A stretch of 64,000 bases of DNA. It comes from Bacteroidaceae bacterium (GTDB lineage: Bacteria; Bacteroidota; Bacteroidia; Bacteroidales; Bacteroidaceae). Positions 53,405-63,739 of the stretch are shown here, piece after piece. The stretch is taken from NCBI GenBank assembly GCA_017559845.1, contig JAFYQQ010000060.1:1-64000 (forward strand), written 5' to 3'. Both the position numbers and the translations under genes were made by a program. The first letter of the stretch is position 1. Every line of letters starts with the position of its first letter. The notes beneath the pieces were generated by a model that searched no databases, was not told the DNA's origin, and saw nothing but the letters and a program-made list of their open reading frames with translations.

Positions 53405-54996
53405 CAAACTTATCTGCACAAAGAATCAGGCTGCTGACCTCGTTGCTCATACTGATGTCAGTGGCAGGCGCCGAGGCCCAGACTGCACCGGAAGTCCCCC
53501 GGCTGGTGGTGAATGTCGTCATTGACCAACTGCGCACGGACTACATGGAGGCATTCTCTCCTTTGTACAGCGAACGGGGCTTTATGCGTTTGCTGAAACA
53601 GGGCCGTGTCTACACTCAGGCAGAGTATCCTTTTGCCAATCCCGACCGCGCTTCGGCCATTGCCTGTTTCATGAGTGGTACCAGCCCTTATGAAAACGGT
53701 ATTGTGGGTGAACGCTGGCTGGACCGCCAGACACTTACGCCTGTATATTGTGTGGATGACAAGGAGTTCCAGGGTCAGCATACCACTGTAGCGTCTTCGC
53801 CCCAACATTTGGGCGTTTCCACGATAACGGACGAGCTGAAGGTGGCAACCGAAGGCAACGGTTTGGTATATGCCATTGCTCCAACCCGTGATGCGGCGGT
53901 GCTTATGGCCGGCCATGCAGGGGATGGCGCATTCTGGTTCAATGAAGAAACCGGAGACTGGTGTAGTACCAGCTATTACGGCGCTTTCCCTGAATGGGCT
54001 GCGGCATATAACAAGACATCTTCTGTAAAGCAGCGTATTTCCAAACTTGAATGGGAACCGCTGAATGAACTGGTGGGCAAGTATAATTATTTTGTCTCCG
54101 GTGCCGAGAAGAAACCTTTCAAACATAAGTTTACGGGCGAACGCAAGTTCCGTCAGTTCCTGGCCAGCGCGCCAATGAACGAGGAAACCAATAACTTCGT
54201 CCGTGAAGTGCTGAAGAACACTCAAGTGGGACTGGACGATGTGACGGACATCTTGAACGTTGCATATTATGCGGGCAATTTCGATCACCAGTCAGTGCCC
54301 CAAGCTCCAATAGAACTGCAGGACACCTATGTGCGTCTGGACAGAGATTTGGGTGACTTGTTTGAATACCTTGAGAAAAGAGTGGGGCAGGGCCGTGTCC
54401 TGTTTGCCATCACCAGTACAGGCAACGCAGAACCAGATGACATTGTAGACCTGAGCAAATACCGCATCCCCACCGGAACCTTCTCCATTACCAAGGCCAA
54501 GCTTCTGCTCAATATGTACCTGATTGCCGTCTACGGGCCAGGTGAATATGTGGAGACTTGCCTTGATAACCAATTGTATCTCAATTTGAAACTGATTGAG
54601 AATCGCAACCTCAATCTTACTGAGATACTTGACCGTTGCAGCGATTTCCTTATCCAACTCAGCGGTGTACGCGATGTGTTCTCCAGCCAGCGCCTGGCAT
54701 TGGGTGCGGGTATTCCCGGCGTGAACGAACTGCGCAACGCTTATAACCCCAAGAGTTCGGGCGATATTCTTATCCAGGTTTCTCCCGGTTGGACATTAGT
54801 GAATGAAAACACCCATGAGCAGACCATTTGCCGCGAATCCTATATCGGTTTCCCGCTATTCTTTATGGGATGCAATATTGTGCCAGAAAAGATTACCACA
54901 CCGGTAACCATAGATTATGTGGCGCCAACTTTGGCAAAGTCCATGCGTATCAGGGCTCCCAATGCCTGTAGCCTGGCTCCATTGCACAATCATTGA
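53401..54996 (+). CDS. Alkaline-phosphatase-fold protein lacking metal ligands (pseudoenzyme candidate)
   Basis: A 531-residue exported protein (signal peptide to VAGAEAQ), GTG start overlapping the previous stop. The PafA-like alkaline phosphatase fold is recognisable: VVIDQLRTDYMEAFSPLY (Asp42 kept), FANPDRASAIACFMSGTSP where PafA has its nucleophile Thr, GIVGERW in place of GNDW, and APIELQDTYVRLDRDLGDLF. The usual TADHG motif is replaced by ITSTGNAEPDD, the D-x-x-GH segment by AYYAGNFDH, and the last His ligand region by CRESYIGFPLFFMGC. Almost all zinc ligands therefore seem lost. It may bind a partner rather than catalyse. Located between the Lnb-like gene and secA. Confidence 0.78.
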   Translation: MTNLSAQRIRLLTSLLILMSVAGAEAQTAPEVPRLVVNVVIDQLRTDYMEAFSPLYSERGFMRLLKQGRVYTQAEYPFANPDRASAIACFMSGTSPYENGIVGERWLDRQTLTPVYCVDDKEFQGQHTTVASSPQHLGVSTITDELKVATEGNGLVYAIAPTRDAAVLMAGHAGDGAFWFNEETGDWCSTSYYGAFPEWAAAYNKTSSVKQRISKLEWEPLNELVGKYNYFVSGAEKKPFKHKFTGERKFRQFLASAPMNEETNNFVREVLKNTQVGLDDVTDILNVAYYAGNFDHQSVPQAPIELQDTYVRLDRDLGDLFEYLEKRVGQGRVLFAITSTGNAEPDDIVDLSKYRIPTGTFSITKAKLLLNMYLIAVYGPGEYVETCLDNQLYLNLKLIENRNLNLTEILDRCSDFLIQLSGVRDVFSSQRLALGAGIPGVNELRNAYNPKSSGDILIQVSPGWTLVNENTHEQTICRESYIGFPLFFMGCNIVPEKITTPVTIDYVAPTLAKSMRIRAPNACSLAPLHNH

Positions 54997-55042
54997 TGTT
55001 TACTAAATTTAATTATTTCAGAAAAACAAATAAAAATAAGAT

Positions 55043-58000
55043 ATGGATATTTCCAAATTCCTAGTAAAACTTTTCGGAGACAAGAAGTCTCGCGACCTTA
55101 AGGCATACCGTCCCTTGGTGGAGATGGTAACGAAAGCCTATCCTGCGGTTCAGGCGCTCAGCCACGATGAACTTCGTGCCCGCACTGCCGCAATCAAAAA
55201 GCAGATTGCAGATTCTGCCTTGGACCTCAAGAAAGAGATTCAGGAGTTGAAAGACAAGGTGAAGGTTACTGATATTCAGGACCGTGCTCCTCTTTTTGCA
55301 CAGATTGACAAGCTGGAAAAAGAAGTGCTGGAACGCTATGAGGAGGTACTGAACGAAGTGCGTCCCGAGGTGTTTGCCATCGTTAAAAGCACAGCGGAAC
55401 GTTTCACCAACAATGAAACCATCGAAGTTACCGCTACTGACTTTGACCGCACTTTGGCTGCCCGCTTCGACTTTGTGGAGATTCAGGACGACAAAGCCAT
55501 CTATTCAAATCATTGGGTAGCTGGAGGAAACGATATGAAGTGGGCCATGGTTCACTTTGATGTACAGTTGTTCGGAGGTACAGTGCTGCATCAGGGAAAA
55601 ATCGCCGAGATGTTTACCGGAGAGGGTAAGACCCTTACCGCCACCCTTCCCGTTTTCCTTAACGCGTTGACTGGCAATGGTGTTCATGTGGTAACGGTCA
55701 ATGACTATCTGGCCAAGCGTGACTCTGAATGGATGGGTCCCATTTACATGTTCCATGGTCTCAGCGTGGATTGCATTGACAAGCACCAACCCAACAGCGA
55801 GGCACGCCGTCGTGCTTACTTGGCAGATATCACCTTTGGTACAAATAACGAATTCGGTTTCGACTATTTGCGTGACAACATGGCCCAGAATCCTCAGGAT
55901 TTGGTACAGCGCATGCACAATTACGCCATTGTCGATGAGGTGGACTCCGTGTTGATTGACGATGCCCGTACACCTCTTATTATATCTGGTCCCGTACCTC
56001 GTGGCGAGGATCAGCAGTTTGAACAGTATCAGCCGCTTGTGGAAAGTTTGGTAGGTGTACAGCGCCAGTTGGCAACCCAATACCTGGCGGAGGCCAAGCG
56101 TTTGATTGCTGAAGGACAGCAAGAGAATAACAAGGAGAAAACCGCGGACGGTTTCCTTGCACTTTACAGAAGTCATAAGGCGCTGCCCAAGAACAAACCC
56201 CTTATCAAGTTCCTCTCAGAGCCTGGTATCAAGGCTGGTATGCTGGCTACTGAGGAAATCTACATGGAGAACAACAACCGTCGCATGCCCGAGGCAACCA
56301 ACCCTCTCTATTTTGTGGTGGAAGAAAAGCAGAACAGTGTAGATTTGACAGACAAGGGTAATGAATGGTTGGCCGCACAGGTTAATGACCCCGACTTGTT
56401 CGTGCTGCCCGACATGGCCACTATCATGGCAAATATCGAGAATAGTGATGTTACGGATGAGGAGCGCCTTGAACTGAAAGACAAAGCATATAACGACTAC
56501 GCCACCAAGAGTGAGCGTGTACACACCATTCAGCAGTTGCTCAAGGCATATACCATGTTCAACCTCAATGACGAGTATGTCATTCAGGATGGCGAAATCA
56601 AGATTGTAGACGAGCAGACAGGCCGTATCATGGAGGGCCGTCGTTGGAGCGATGGCTTGCATCAGGCGGTAGAAGCTAAGGAGCATGTGAAGGTGCAGGC
56701 TGCCACACAGACTTATGCCACCATCACCTTGCAGAATTACTTCCGTATGTACCACAAATTGAGCGGTATGACCGGTACGGCAGTTACGGAGGCCGGCGAA
56801 TTCTGGGATATTTATAAACTGGACGTAGTAGAGGTTCCCACAAACCGTCCTGTAATTCGCGATGACCAGAACGACCGTGTCTATAAGACCCAACGCGAGA
56901 AGTATAAGGCTGTGATTCTGGAAGTGGAAAAGATGCGCAACAGCGGACGTCCCGTGCTCGTGGGTACAACAAGCGTGGAGATTTCTGAAATGCTGAGCAA
57001 GATGTTGCAGATGCGCAAGATTCCACACCAGGTTCTTAACGCCAAATTGCACCAAAAGGAGGCAGACATCGTGGCATTGGCCGGACAGAGCACTAAAGGA
57101 ACCGTAATGGTGGATGGAAAACCCGAAGAACGTATGCTGGGTACTGTAACCATCGCTACCAACATGGCGGGTCGTGGTACTGACATTAAGTTGGCCGCAG
57201 ACGTGAAGGAGGCCGGAGGTTTGGCCATCATTGGTACAGAACGCCATGAAAGCCGTCGTGTGGACCGTCAGCTTCGCGGACGTTCCGGACGCCAGGGAGA
57301 CCCCGGTAGCAGTATTTTCTTCGTGAGTCTTGAAGACAAGCTGATGCGCCTTTTTGCAAGCGAGCGTATTGCCAAAGTAATGGATCGTCTTGGATTTGAA
57401 GAAGGCGAAATGATAGAACACCCCATGATTACCCGCAGCATCGAGAATGCACAGAAGAAGGTGGAAGAGAACCACTTCGGTGTACGTAAGCGCCTGCTGG
57501 AATATGACGATGTGATGAACAAGCAGCGTACCGTCATCTACGAAAAGCGCCGCCACGCACTCATGGGCGAACGCCTCGGCATGGACATCAGCGACATGAT
57601 TTGGGACCGCGTGTGCCACATCATCGAGAACAACGATTACGAAGGATGCCGCGAGATGTTCTTGTCTACATTGGCGATGGAAGTGCCTTTCACCGCGGAA
57701 CAACTTGAAAGCATGCGCCGTGAGGAACTTTGCGAAGAAGCATACCAGAAGGTAATGGAACGTTTCAAGCAGAAAGTCGCCATTATGGCAGGTAATGCCA
57801 ATAAGGTGGTAAAGGCTATATATGAAAGTCCTCAAGGCCAGATGTACGAAAATCTGATGGTGCCTGTTCTTGCTGGTAACCGCCAGTATAACATTCCTGC
57901 TAATCTGAAGGAAGCCTATGAGAGCGAATCTCAGACAGTCGTAACCGCCTTCCACAAGGCCATCATGCTCCACATTATTGACGACGCATGGAAGGAGAAC

Positions 58001-58396
58001 CTCCGTCTGCTGGACGAACTGAAGCACAGCGTACACAACGCCAGCTACGAGCAGAAGGATCCCCTGCTCATCTTCAAGCTGGAGAGCGTGAAGCTCTTTG
58101 ACAATATGGTTAATCAGATAAATGACCGCACGGTTAGCATTATCATGCGTGCCATGATTCCCGAGGTGGAAATCCGTCAGGAAGCACCTGCACCAGAACT
58201 GCCTAAACGTCAGCCAGAGTTGACAGAAACGCATGAAAGCCTCACTGACGAGGCGCAAGCGCGTGCAGCGGCACAGGATACTCGTGGACGTCAGCCTGTA
58301 CAACCAATCCGTGCGGAAAAGCTTCCCGGACGAAATGATCCCTGCCCTTGTGGAAGTGGAATGAAATTCAAGAACTGCCACGGCCGTAATCTCTGA
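55043..58396 (+). CDS. secA: Preprotein translocase ATPase SecA (long Bacteroidota form)
   Basis: A 1117-residue SecA that drives secretory proteins through SecYEG. Walker [18 protein letters not shown], Walker B region [20 protein letters not shown]2 motifs [12 protein letters not shown] and [16 protein letters not shown], and the C-terminal zinc motif [17 protein letters not shown] are all present. It is about 200 residues longer than the E. coli protein, with insertions in NBD1 (around residues 60-130 and 330-440), as usual in this phylum. It starts 46 bp after the alkaline-phosphatase-like gene. Confidence 0.97.
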   Translation: MDISKFLVKLFGDKKSRDLKAYRPLVEMVTKAYPAVQALSHDELRARTAAIKKQIADSALDLKKEIQELKDKVKVTDIQDRAPLFAQIDKLEKEVLERYEEVLNEVRPEVFAIVKSTAERFTNNETIEVTATDFDRTLAARFDFVEIQDDKAIYSNHWVAGGNDMKWAMVHFDVQLFGGTVLHQGKIAEMFTGEGKTLTATLPVFLNALTGNGVHVVTVNDYLAKRDSEWMGPIYMFHGLSVDCIDKHQPNSEARRRAYLADITFGTNNEFGFDYLRDNMAQNPQDLVQRMHNYAIVDEVDSVLIDDARTPLIISGPVPRGEDQQFEQYQPLVESLVGVQRQLATQYLAEAKRLIAEGQQENNKEKTADGFLALYRSHKALPKNKPLIKFLSEPGIKAGMLATEEIYMENNNRRMPEATNPLYFVVEEKQNSVDLTDKGNEWLAAQVNDPDLFVLPDMATIMANIENSDVTDEERLELKDKAYNDYATKSERVHTIQQLLKAYTMFNLNDEYVIQDGEIKIVDEQTGRIMEGRRWSDGLHQAVEAKEHVKVQAATQTYATITLQNYFRMYHKLSGMTGTAVTEAGEFWDIYKLDVVEVPTNRPVIRDDQNDRVYKTQREKYKAVILEVEKMRNSGRPVLVGTTSVEISEMLSKMLQMRKIPHQVLNAKLHQKEADIVALAGQSTKGTVMVDGKPEERMLGTVTIATNMAGRGTDIKLAADVKEAGGLAIIGTERHESRRVDRQLRGRSGRQGDPGSSIFFVSLEDKLMRLFASERIAKVMDRLGFEEGEMIEHPMITRSIENAQKKVEENHFGVRKRLLEYDDVMNKQRTVIYEKRRHALMGERLGMDISDMIWDRVCHIIENNDYEGCREMFLSTLAMEVPFTAEQLESMRREELCEEAYQKVMERFKQKVAIMAGNANKVVKAIYESPQGQMYENLMVPVLAGNRQYNIPANLKEAYESESQTVVTAFHKAIMLHIIDDAWKENLRLLDELKHSVHNASYEQKDPLLIFKLESVKLFDNMVNQINDRTVSIIMRAMIPEVEIRQEAPAPELPKRQPELTETHESLTDEAQARAAAQDTRGRQPVQPIRAEKLPGRNDPCPCGSGMKFKNCHGRNL

Positions 58397-58459
58397 TGAG
58401 ATGGCCGTGGACAGACTATTGTCAAAAACCTGAAATCATAAAAACACAATTATAGACTT

Positions 58460-58900
58460 ATGGAAGCAACTCAACAGACGCTGCAGCAGATTGAGCGGGC
58501 CATCACAAAGGTGGCAGGCAAGTATTCACAACTTGAAGAACCTGTGTTGACGGATATCTATATCCAGGTCATACAGGAAAGTGGTGAGATTCTGGTATAT
58601 AACGACGATGATGTGGAACTTCATCGTTGTGTAGTGGAAGAATGGATAGAGAATACACAAGAGGATTTCTATAACCAGATTGTGCCAGTCCTCTCCCAAT
58701 GTATCAGCAAATCGCGTAAAGTGGTGGATACCATGCAGATTATGCGTCCGTTCTCGTTCGTCTTGGTAGATGATGAACATGAAACCGTACAGGATATTAT
58801 GTATATCGATAATGAAGAGACGGTGATCTTGGACGGGAAGTTGCTCAAAGGGATGGATGAGGAACTTGAAGCGTTCCTCCGTCATTTGTTAGAGGATTAA
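58460..58900 (+). CDS. Conserved small acidic protein of unknown function
   Basis: A 146-residue soluble, acidic protein with no signal peptide; I do not recognise a named family. It opens with a helix (QTLQQIERAITKVAGKYSQL), continues with alternating strands (DIYIQVIQESGEILVYNDDD, FSFVLVDDEHETVQDIMYID) and ends EELEAFLRHLLED. It lies 63 bp downstream of secA and ends at a strong terminator, so it is probably co-transcribed with secA. Confidence 0.7.
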   Translation: MEATQQTLQQIERAITKVAGKYSQLEEPVLTDIYIQVIQESGEILVYNDDDVELHRCVVEEWIENTQEDFYNQIVPVLSQCISKSRKVVDTMQIMRPFSFVLVDDEHETVQDIMYIDNEETVILDGKLLKGMDEELEAFLRHLLED

Positions 58901-58910
58901 GGTTGGTAAT

Positions 58911-58939
58911 AAAAAAAGCGGGAATCTCCCGCTTTTTTT
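58911..58939. terminator. Bidirectional terminator between secA cluster and trpB2
   Basis: Perfect stem AAAAAAAGCGGGA / TCCCGCTTTTTTT with an ATC loop. Confidence 0.92.
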
Positions 58940-58954
58940 ATTGTTTCTTGCTTT

Positions 58955-59004
58955 TCTAGAATGTCTAGTCTGTCTAGGGTTTCTAGGACTTCTAGAACAT
59001 CTAG
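58955..59004. repeat. Six TCTAGNNNN units at exactly 9-bp period
   Basis: TCTAG begins at 58955, 58964, 58973, 58982, 58991 and 59000, each followed by four variable bases (AATG, TCTG, GGTT, GACT, AACA, then TTAA running into the trpB2 stop). CTAG is normally a rare tetranucleotide in bacteria, so six in 50 bp is striking. Confidence 0.85.
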
Positions 59005-60372
59005 TTAAATATATTTCTCCAGTTTGTCCAAGTTAGCGCGGACGGCCTCGTCGTCCACTTCATAGTCGTGTAGACTTCCGCTCAGATATTGGTCATAGGC
59101 GGGGATGTCTATAAGACCGTGACCTGAGAGATTGAACAAGATTACTTTCTCTTCTCCGCTTTCCTTGCATGCCTTTGCCTCACGGATAGCTGCAGCAATG
59201 GCGTGGCCGCTTTCTGGTGCAGGGACAATGCCTTCAGCTTGGGCAAAAAGTAGTCCTGCTTCAAATGACTCAAGCTGGTTGATGTCCATGGCTTCCATCA
59301 GATTGTCCTTGAGCAGTTGGCTTACAATCACTCCGGCACCGTGGAAACGGAGTCCGCCGGCGTGAATGTTTGCAGGCATGAAGTTGTGGCCCAAGGTGTA
59401 CATGGGAAGAAGGGGCGTATAACCTGCCACATCAGCAAAGTCGTATTGGAATACGCCACGTGTCAGTTTGGGACAACTGGCTGGCTCTGCCGCTACGAAT
59501 CGGGTCTTCTTTCCTTCCAGAATGTTATGACGCATGAAGGGGAAGCAGATTCCGCCAAAGTTTGAACCTCCACCGAAACAACCGATTACTACATCTGGGT
59601 ATTCGCCAGCCTGTTCCATCTGTTTTTCAGCTTCAAGGCCGATGATAGTCTGGTGCAGGGTCACATGACTCAATACAGAACCAACGGTATATCGGCAGTT
59701 GGGGGTATTCATGGCCAGTTCGATGGCTTCGCTGATGGCAGTACCCAACGAACCTTGGTTGTTTGGTTCGCGTGTCAGGATGTCCTTTCCAGCACGGGTA
59801 GACATACTGGGCGATGCAGTAACCTGTGCGCCGTAAGTTTGCATGATGCCGCGGCGGTATGGTTTCTGGTTATATGAAATTTTTACCTGGTATACTGCAG
59901 CCTCCAACCCGAACACTTTAGCGGCATAGGAAAGGGCGGTTCCCCATTGTCCTGCACCAGTCTCAGTGGTTACGTTGGTTATACCTTGTTGTTTGCAATA
60001 GTATGCTTGGGGTAAGGCAGAGTTCAGCTTGTGGCTTCCCACGGGACTCACGCTCTCGTTCTTGAAATAGATGTGCGCAGGAGTGCCTAATGCTTTTTCC
60101 AACCCGTATGCGCGCACCAGAGGCGTGCTGCGGTAATATTTGTACATTTCACGCACTTCTTCAGGGATGTCAATCCACGCATTCTCCTGGTCTAACTCTT
60201 GTTTGCAGAGTTCTTCTGCAAAAAGATGATACATATCCTCGGGCTTAAGTGGCTCTTTGGTGGAGGGATTGATGGGCGACATAGGTTTGTTTACCATGTC
60301 TGCCTGGATATTATACCACTGTGTGGGAATTTCTTCCTCTGTCAGAAAATATCTTTTTTGTTTGTTGCTCAT
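59005..60372 (-). CDS. TrpB2-type tryptophan synthase beta-like enzyme
   Basis: A 455-residue PLP enzyme of the TrpB2 (TrpB-related, TIGR01415) group. STPLVRAYGLEKALGTPAHI, NESVSPVGSHKLNSALPQAY (PLP lysine in SHKLNSA), TETGAGQWGTALSYAAKVFG and the phosphate loop GCFGGGSNFGGICFPF are visible. It joins indole and serine to tryptophan, possibly as an indole-salvage form working without TrpA. No other trp genes are near. The start codon overlaps the DUF4923 stop (TAATG). Confidence 0.92.
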   Translation of the reverse strand: MSNKQKRYFLTEEEIPTQWYNIQADMVNKPMSPINPSTKEPLKPEDMYHLFAEELCKQELDQENAWIDIPEEVREMYKYYRSTPLVRAYGLEKALGTPAHIYFKNESVSPVGSHKLNSALPQAYYCKQQGITNVTTETGAGQWGTALSYAAKVFGLEAAVYQVKISYNQKPYRRGIMQTYGAQVTASPSMSTRAGKDILTREPNNQGSLGTAISEAIELAMNTPNCRYTVGSVLSHVTLHQTIIGLEAEKQMEQAGEYPDVVIGCFGGGSNFGGICFPFMRHNILEGKKTRFVAAEPASCPKLTRGVFQYDFADVAGYTPLLPMYTLGHNFMPANIHAGGLRFHGAGVIVSQLLKDNLMEAMDINQLESFEAGLLFAQAEGIVPAPESGHAIAAAIREAKACKESGEEKVILFNLSGHGLIDIPAYDQYLSGSLHDYEVDDEAVRANLDKLEKYI

Positions 60373-61043
60373 TATTCTTTGCTTTTTGTTTTCTTGGTGA
60401 ATTTCAGCCCCACATACATGCCTTTAACATTCTTGATCAATGCGTTTATGCTGCTTGCTGTGGAATTGATGCTGCTGGCCTTTTCGCTTACGGTGTTGAT
60501 GATGGTAAGCAACTTGTCTGCATTCATGGCCAGACGCAAGCTTCCACCCGAAATTTTGGCGTTCATTAGTACGGTCTTTTGGGTCAGGGGAAAAGTCAAC
60601 GCCAGGTCAGACTCCTTTATGCTCCATTTGAATTCTGTATTTTTGCCTCCTAAGGTTATACATCCGGTGCTGTCTGCATTCAGTGTCAGGTCGATTTTTC
60701 CAGACGAGAACCCTACCTTATTTAATATATTGTTCAGCGAGTTCTCCAACTTCGTAGAAGCCGCAACGCCACCCAATGAAGCAAGAACATTTTCGCTTTC
60801 AAACGCTATGCAAGGCTTTTCGTATGACCAGGTTCCCTGTAGGCTGTTCGCATTCACGGCACCGGTGCCCAACAATTGGGACGCAATGTCTGTAATTTTG
60901 CTTACCGTGCTGTTCTCCTGCTTGCCGGACAATGATGAAAGGGTGCTTCCCAACTTGTCCAGAAAAGACTGTGCAGACACACTTTGCGCATTGCAGCAAA
61001 GTGCAAGGATGCTCATAATTGCTATTGAACGGAACTTTCTCAT
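60372..61043 (-). CDS. DUF4923-family exported protein
   Basis: A 223-residue protein with signal peptide MRKFRSIAIMSILALCCNAQSVSAQ. It matches DUF4923, a Bacteroidales family: NSLQGTWSYEKPCIAFESEN, VASTKLENSLNNILNKVGFS, LTLNADSTGCITLGGK, FPLTQKTVLMNAKISGGSLR. The function is unknown; a lipocalin-like fold is likely. First gene of a pair with trpB2, with a -7 box at 61104-61111. A 13-bp tandem duplication (TTTATGTAAAAT type) lies just before its start at about 61045-61070. Confidence 0.78.
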   Translation of the reverse strand: MRKFRSIAIMSILALCCNAQSVSAQSFLDKLGSTLSSLSGKQENSTVSKITDIASQLLGTGAVNANSLQGTWSYEKPCIAFESENVLASLGGVAASTKLENSLNNILNKVGFSSGKIDLTLNADSTGCITLGGKNTEFKWSIKESDLALTFPLTQKTVLMNAKISGGSLRLAMNADKLLTIINTVSEKASSINSTASSINALIKNVKGMYVGLKFTKKTKSKE

Positions 61044-61103
61044 TTTATGTAAAATCTTTATGTAAAATAGACAAAATCTTTCTTTACCTTCTCAAATTGA
61101 ATG

Positions 61104-61111
61104 CAAAAGTA
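61104..61111 (-). promoter_or_regulatory. -7 box TACTTTTG for DUF4923-trpB2
   Basis: Minus-strand TACTTTTGC, 61 nt before the ATG at 61043. Confidence 0.6.
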
Positions 61112-61237
61112 CTAAAAATAGGGATAGCAACTAAGTTTTTTCCTCATTTTTATTACTTATTAAGCTCTCTTTGCATGTACAAAGGGTTTTTAAGACAATT
61201 ATGGTCCATTACAACCCTTTTTCGTGGTCATTTCCAA

Positions 61238-61273
61238 AACAAAAAAGGTCTGCCTTTCTTGTGGCAGACCTTT
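61238..61273 (-). terminator. Terminator of the M6 protease gene
   Basis: Minus strand: AAAGGTCTGCC (61273-61263) pairs with GGCAGACCTTT (61254-61244), followed by a T-rich run. Confidence 0.85.
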
Positions 61274-61296
61274 ATTCCGGTTTTTCCCTTAATCCT

Positions 61297-63681
61297 CTAT
61301 CTAAGCACCTTTTTGCCGTTGTGGATATAGATACCCGGACGGGTAGGTTCATCTATTCTGCGGCCGTTCAGATCGAACCAACGGTTCATCAGCAGTGGCT
61401 TGTCCTGTGGCAACAGAGGGATGGCATTTCCTTCGGGAGCAGACTCTATCTTCTCGCTCCACTTGCTATAGCGCAGCTTATCCCACGCACGTACTTCCAT
61501 CTGGAAGGTAGAAGTGGCGGACGCATTTTCTATGACAAGACTTGTACCTTCCACTCTCACCGTCACCTCCTCAATGCCGGCCCGTGTCATGGCGCGAGTC
61601 TGGTCTGCAGGGATGTCAAACACACCGTCATATACCGCAAAACAACTGATGTAACAACGGTCTTTACCCACAAGCTTCATACGCAGCGCCTCGGCATAGA
61701 CCTTTTCAGAATGGATGACAAAGGTCTTCTTGTCCGAGAAGGCCAAGTCAAAACTTTCTTGTGTGCCGGAATTGGTATAGATTGAAAACTCAGCCTTGGC
61801 CTCTTCGCCCACCTTGAAGGGTTTCAGCGTCAGCACAATTGTCATGCGGCCCGTGTTGAGTGTCCTGATGGTGGGAGAATAGAGTTTTCCCTGCTTGCTG
61901 CTGCTGCCCAGACGCAAAAGATCGGGCGTAAGGAAAAGGTTCTCACCGTTGAAGCCGCTTGTCTTCAAATACTTTACCAGTTCCGAACCCACGTCCTTGA
62001 ATCCTGCACTTGCACTATATGCCCCGGCAAAATCCTCGGCAAACAGGCACGATTCCTCCATGCCGCCCTGTGCCTTCATCTCGGTATAACGCACCTCATA
62101 AGCATCCGCCCCTTCCACAGCATCCCAGCTCAGCACCAGTCTGTCCTCGGTTCTTGAAATGACAGGAGCCGGGATGGTCAGTTCCGGCTTCATCACCGAG
62201 AATGACAGGAGTCCCTCTTCCGCCTCGGTAATATTCTCTATGGGCTTGTGCATCAGTTTTTCTCCGTCAGTATTTGCGTTGTATACGGTGGCTGAGGGCG
62301 TGCTGAAGTCGGTCAGGTTGTGCACAATCTTTTTGCCGGGGAAAGGGTCTCCGGCATCACCATTGGAGCTGAACGCTCCGTCTGCTGGGATATAGGTACT
62401 ACGCTGGTGATTAGGATTGTTGTTGGGGGCATTGCTCTCCCATACTTTCTGGTCATAATCGATGTGCATTACCATTAGGCCATGGCCTGGCAATCCGGCA
62501 TCGAATCCCACCTGCTGACGGTTTTCCAGCAGATAGAATTCATCCCGGTTCGCTTCGTTATAGAGAACATAGGCTTCAGGGACTTCCACAAGGGGTTTCA
62601 TGTCCTTCACCTCCGTATATTCCGTTATTTCCACCGGTTCAAGCCATCCGGACAACCAACGTTCATGGGCAGTATAACCGGCAGGCACATACCCGTTCCT
62701 GTTGTAGGAACCGCTGCACATCACATCCCATTGCCCCATGCCCTTTCCGCCGGAATAGTTGGTATCGTACGTGTCGGGCAAGCCCAGGCAGTGGCTGAAT
62801 TCATGACATGCCGAACCGATTCCAGCCAGCACCTCTCCCTTTGTCCCCATCAATTCACTGGTACAGGCATAACTCCACAGTTTCATATAGTCCAGCATCA
62901 CGTTGGCAGAAGGCATGTTAAACGCATGGGGCCAAATGGTATTGGGAGCCGCTCCTTCATAGTTTTCGCCATAACCGGCATAGATAAGGAATATCTGGTC
63001 CACCTCACCATCGCCGTCCCAGTCATAGTTTCTGTAGTCCACGTCCGGATTGGCCAGGCGACAAGCCTCCTCGGCCATTTGTTGCGGAGCGGAGTCATTG
63101 CCGTTTGCGTCATTTCCGCCATAATAGCTCATGTTTCGGCTCAACTTGTAAGGTCCCACCACGTCAAACTCCACATCAAGTTTGCCATAGCTCTGGGCAT
63201 TGAAATAATCCCTCACAGAACCTCCCATTCCATTATACGAATAACCCACTTCATTGAAGTATCCCGAAAATACGGCATTGGGATCGGGGGTAACGAAATC
63301 ACAGTCGCGGAAGGCCACCAGAATCACCAGTCCCCTCTTCTTTCCCGTGAATCCACCTTCAGGGAAACTGCCCACACGACGACGCGCACGGTTCACACGC
63401 TCCGCATTCTGCTTCGCCCGCTCTGCAGCGGCATCCTGCTGTTGGATTTTCAGCACGCCTTGTCCAAGCAGACGCAGCGAACCATCGTCCAGCAAACGGT
63501 AAGCCGTTCCGTCATCGGCCTTATAATAATGAAAAAACTCGTCACCCACCAGTTGCAGGGTAATCTGCGTGCCGTCCTTCCGGGTAAATGTCTTCTTTCC
63601 CTGATAGGCCGGCACGGCATAGGCACCTTGTGCCAACAAGGCACAAAATGCAAGGATTGTCATCCATATTCTTTTTCTCAT
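61297..63681 (-). CDS. Secreted M6-family metalloprotease
   Basis: A 794-residue protein with signal peptide MRKRIWMTILAFCALLAQGAYA. An N-terminal propeptide-like region (TFTRKDGTQITLQLVGDEFF) is followed by an immune-inhibitor-A type M6 peptidase: GLVILVAFRDCDFVTPDPNA, DYDWDGDGEVDQIFLIYAG (calcium/Asp-rich) and the zinc motif CHEFSHCLGLPD. A fibronectin III-like domain (LVLSWDAVEGADAYEVRYTE) and a jelly-roll region come next. The C terminus ends WFDLNGRRIDEP...GIYIHNGKKVLR, similar to short sorting-type tails of Bacteroidota secreted proteins. Promoter at 63707-63737. Confidence 0.9.
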   Translation of the reverse strand: MRKRIWMTILAFCALLAQGAYAVPAYQGKKTFTRKDGTQITLQLVGDEFFHYYKADDGTAYRLLDDGSLRLLGQGVLKIQQQDAAAERAKQNAERVNRARRRVGSFPEGGFTGKKRGLVILVAFRDCDFVTPDPNAVFSGYFNEVGYSYNGMGGSVRDYFNAQSYGKLDVEFDVVGPYKLSRNMSYYGGNDANGNDSAPQQMAEEACRLANPDVDYRNYDWDGDGEVDQIFLIYAGYGENYEGAAPNTIWPHAFNMPSANVMLDYMKLWSYACTSELMGTKGEVLAGIGSACHEFSHCLGLPDTYDTNYSGGKGMGQWDVMCSGSYNRNGYVPAGYTAHERWLSGWLEPVEITEYTEVKDMKPLVEVPEAYVLYNEANRDEFYLLENRQQVGFDAGLPGHGLMVMHIDYDQKVWESNAPNNNPNHQRSTYIPADGAFSSNGDAGDPFPGKKIVHNLTDFSTPSATVYNANTDGEKLMHKPIENITEAEEGLLSFSVMKPELTIPAPVISRTEDRLVLSWDAVEGADAYEVRYTEMKAQGGMEESCLFAEDFAGAYSASAGFKDVGSELVKYLKTSGFNGENLFLTPDLLRLGSSSKQGKLYSPTIRTLNTGRMTIVLTLKPFKVGEEAKAEFSIYTNSGTQESFDLAFSDKKTFVIHSEKVYAEALRMKLVGKDRCYISCFAVYDGVFDIPADQTRAMTRAGIEEVTVRVEGTSLVIENASATSTFQMEVRAWDKLRYSKWSEKIESAPEGNAIPLLPQDKPLLMNRWFDLNGRRIDEPTRPGIYIHNGKKVLR

Positions 63682-63706
63682 ACGTATATTTTTTTGTTAT
63701 TTTTCA

Positions 63707-63737
63707 CAAAGTTAGCAATATTTGCCGGTATGGCAAA
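63707..63737 (-). promoter_or_regulatory. Promoter of the M6 protease (-33 TTTG, -7 TAACTTTG)
   Basis: Minus-strand TTTG (63737-63734), a 19-nt spacer, then TAACTTTG (63714-63707), 26 nt before the ATG. Confidence 0.75.
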
Positions 63738-63739
63738 AC

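Noticed and set aside
56216..58381. Very long antisense ORF (721 codons) opposite secA
   Set aside because: Its protein is His/Cys/Leu-rich in the way expected from the complement of a conserved coding strand, and secA itself is unmistakable.
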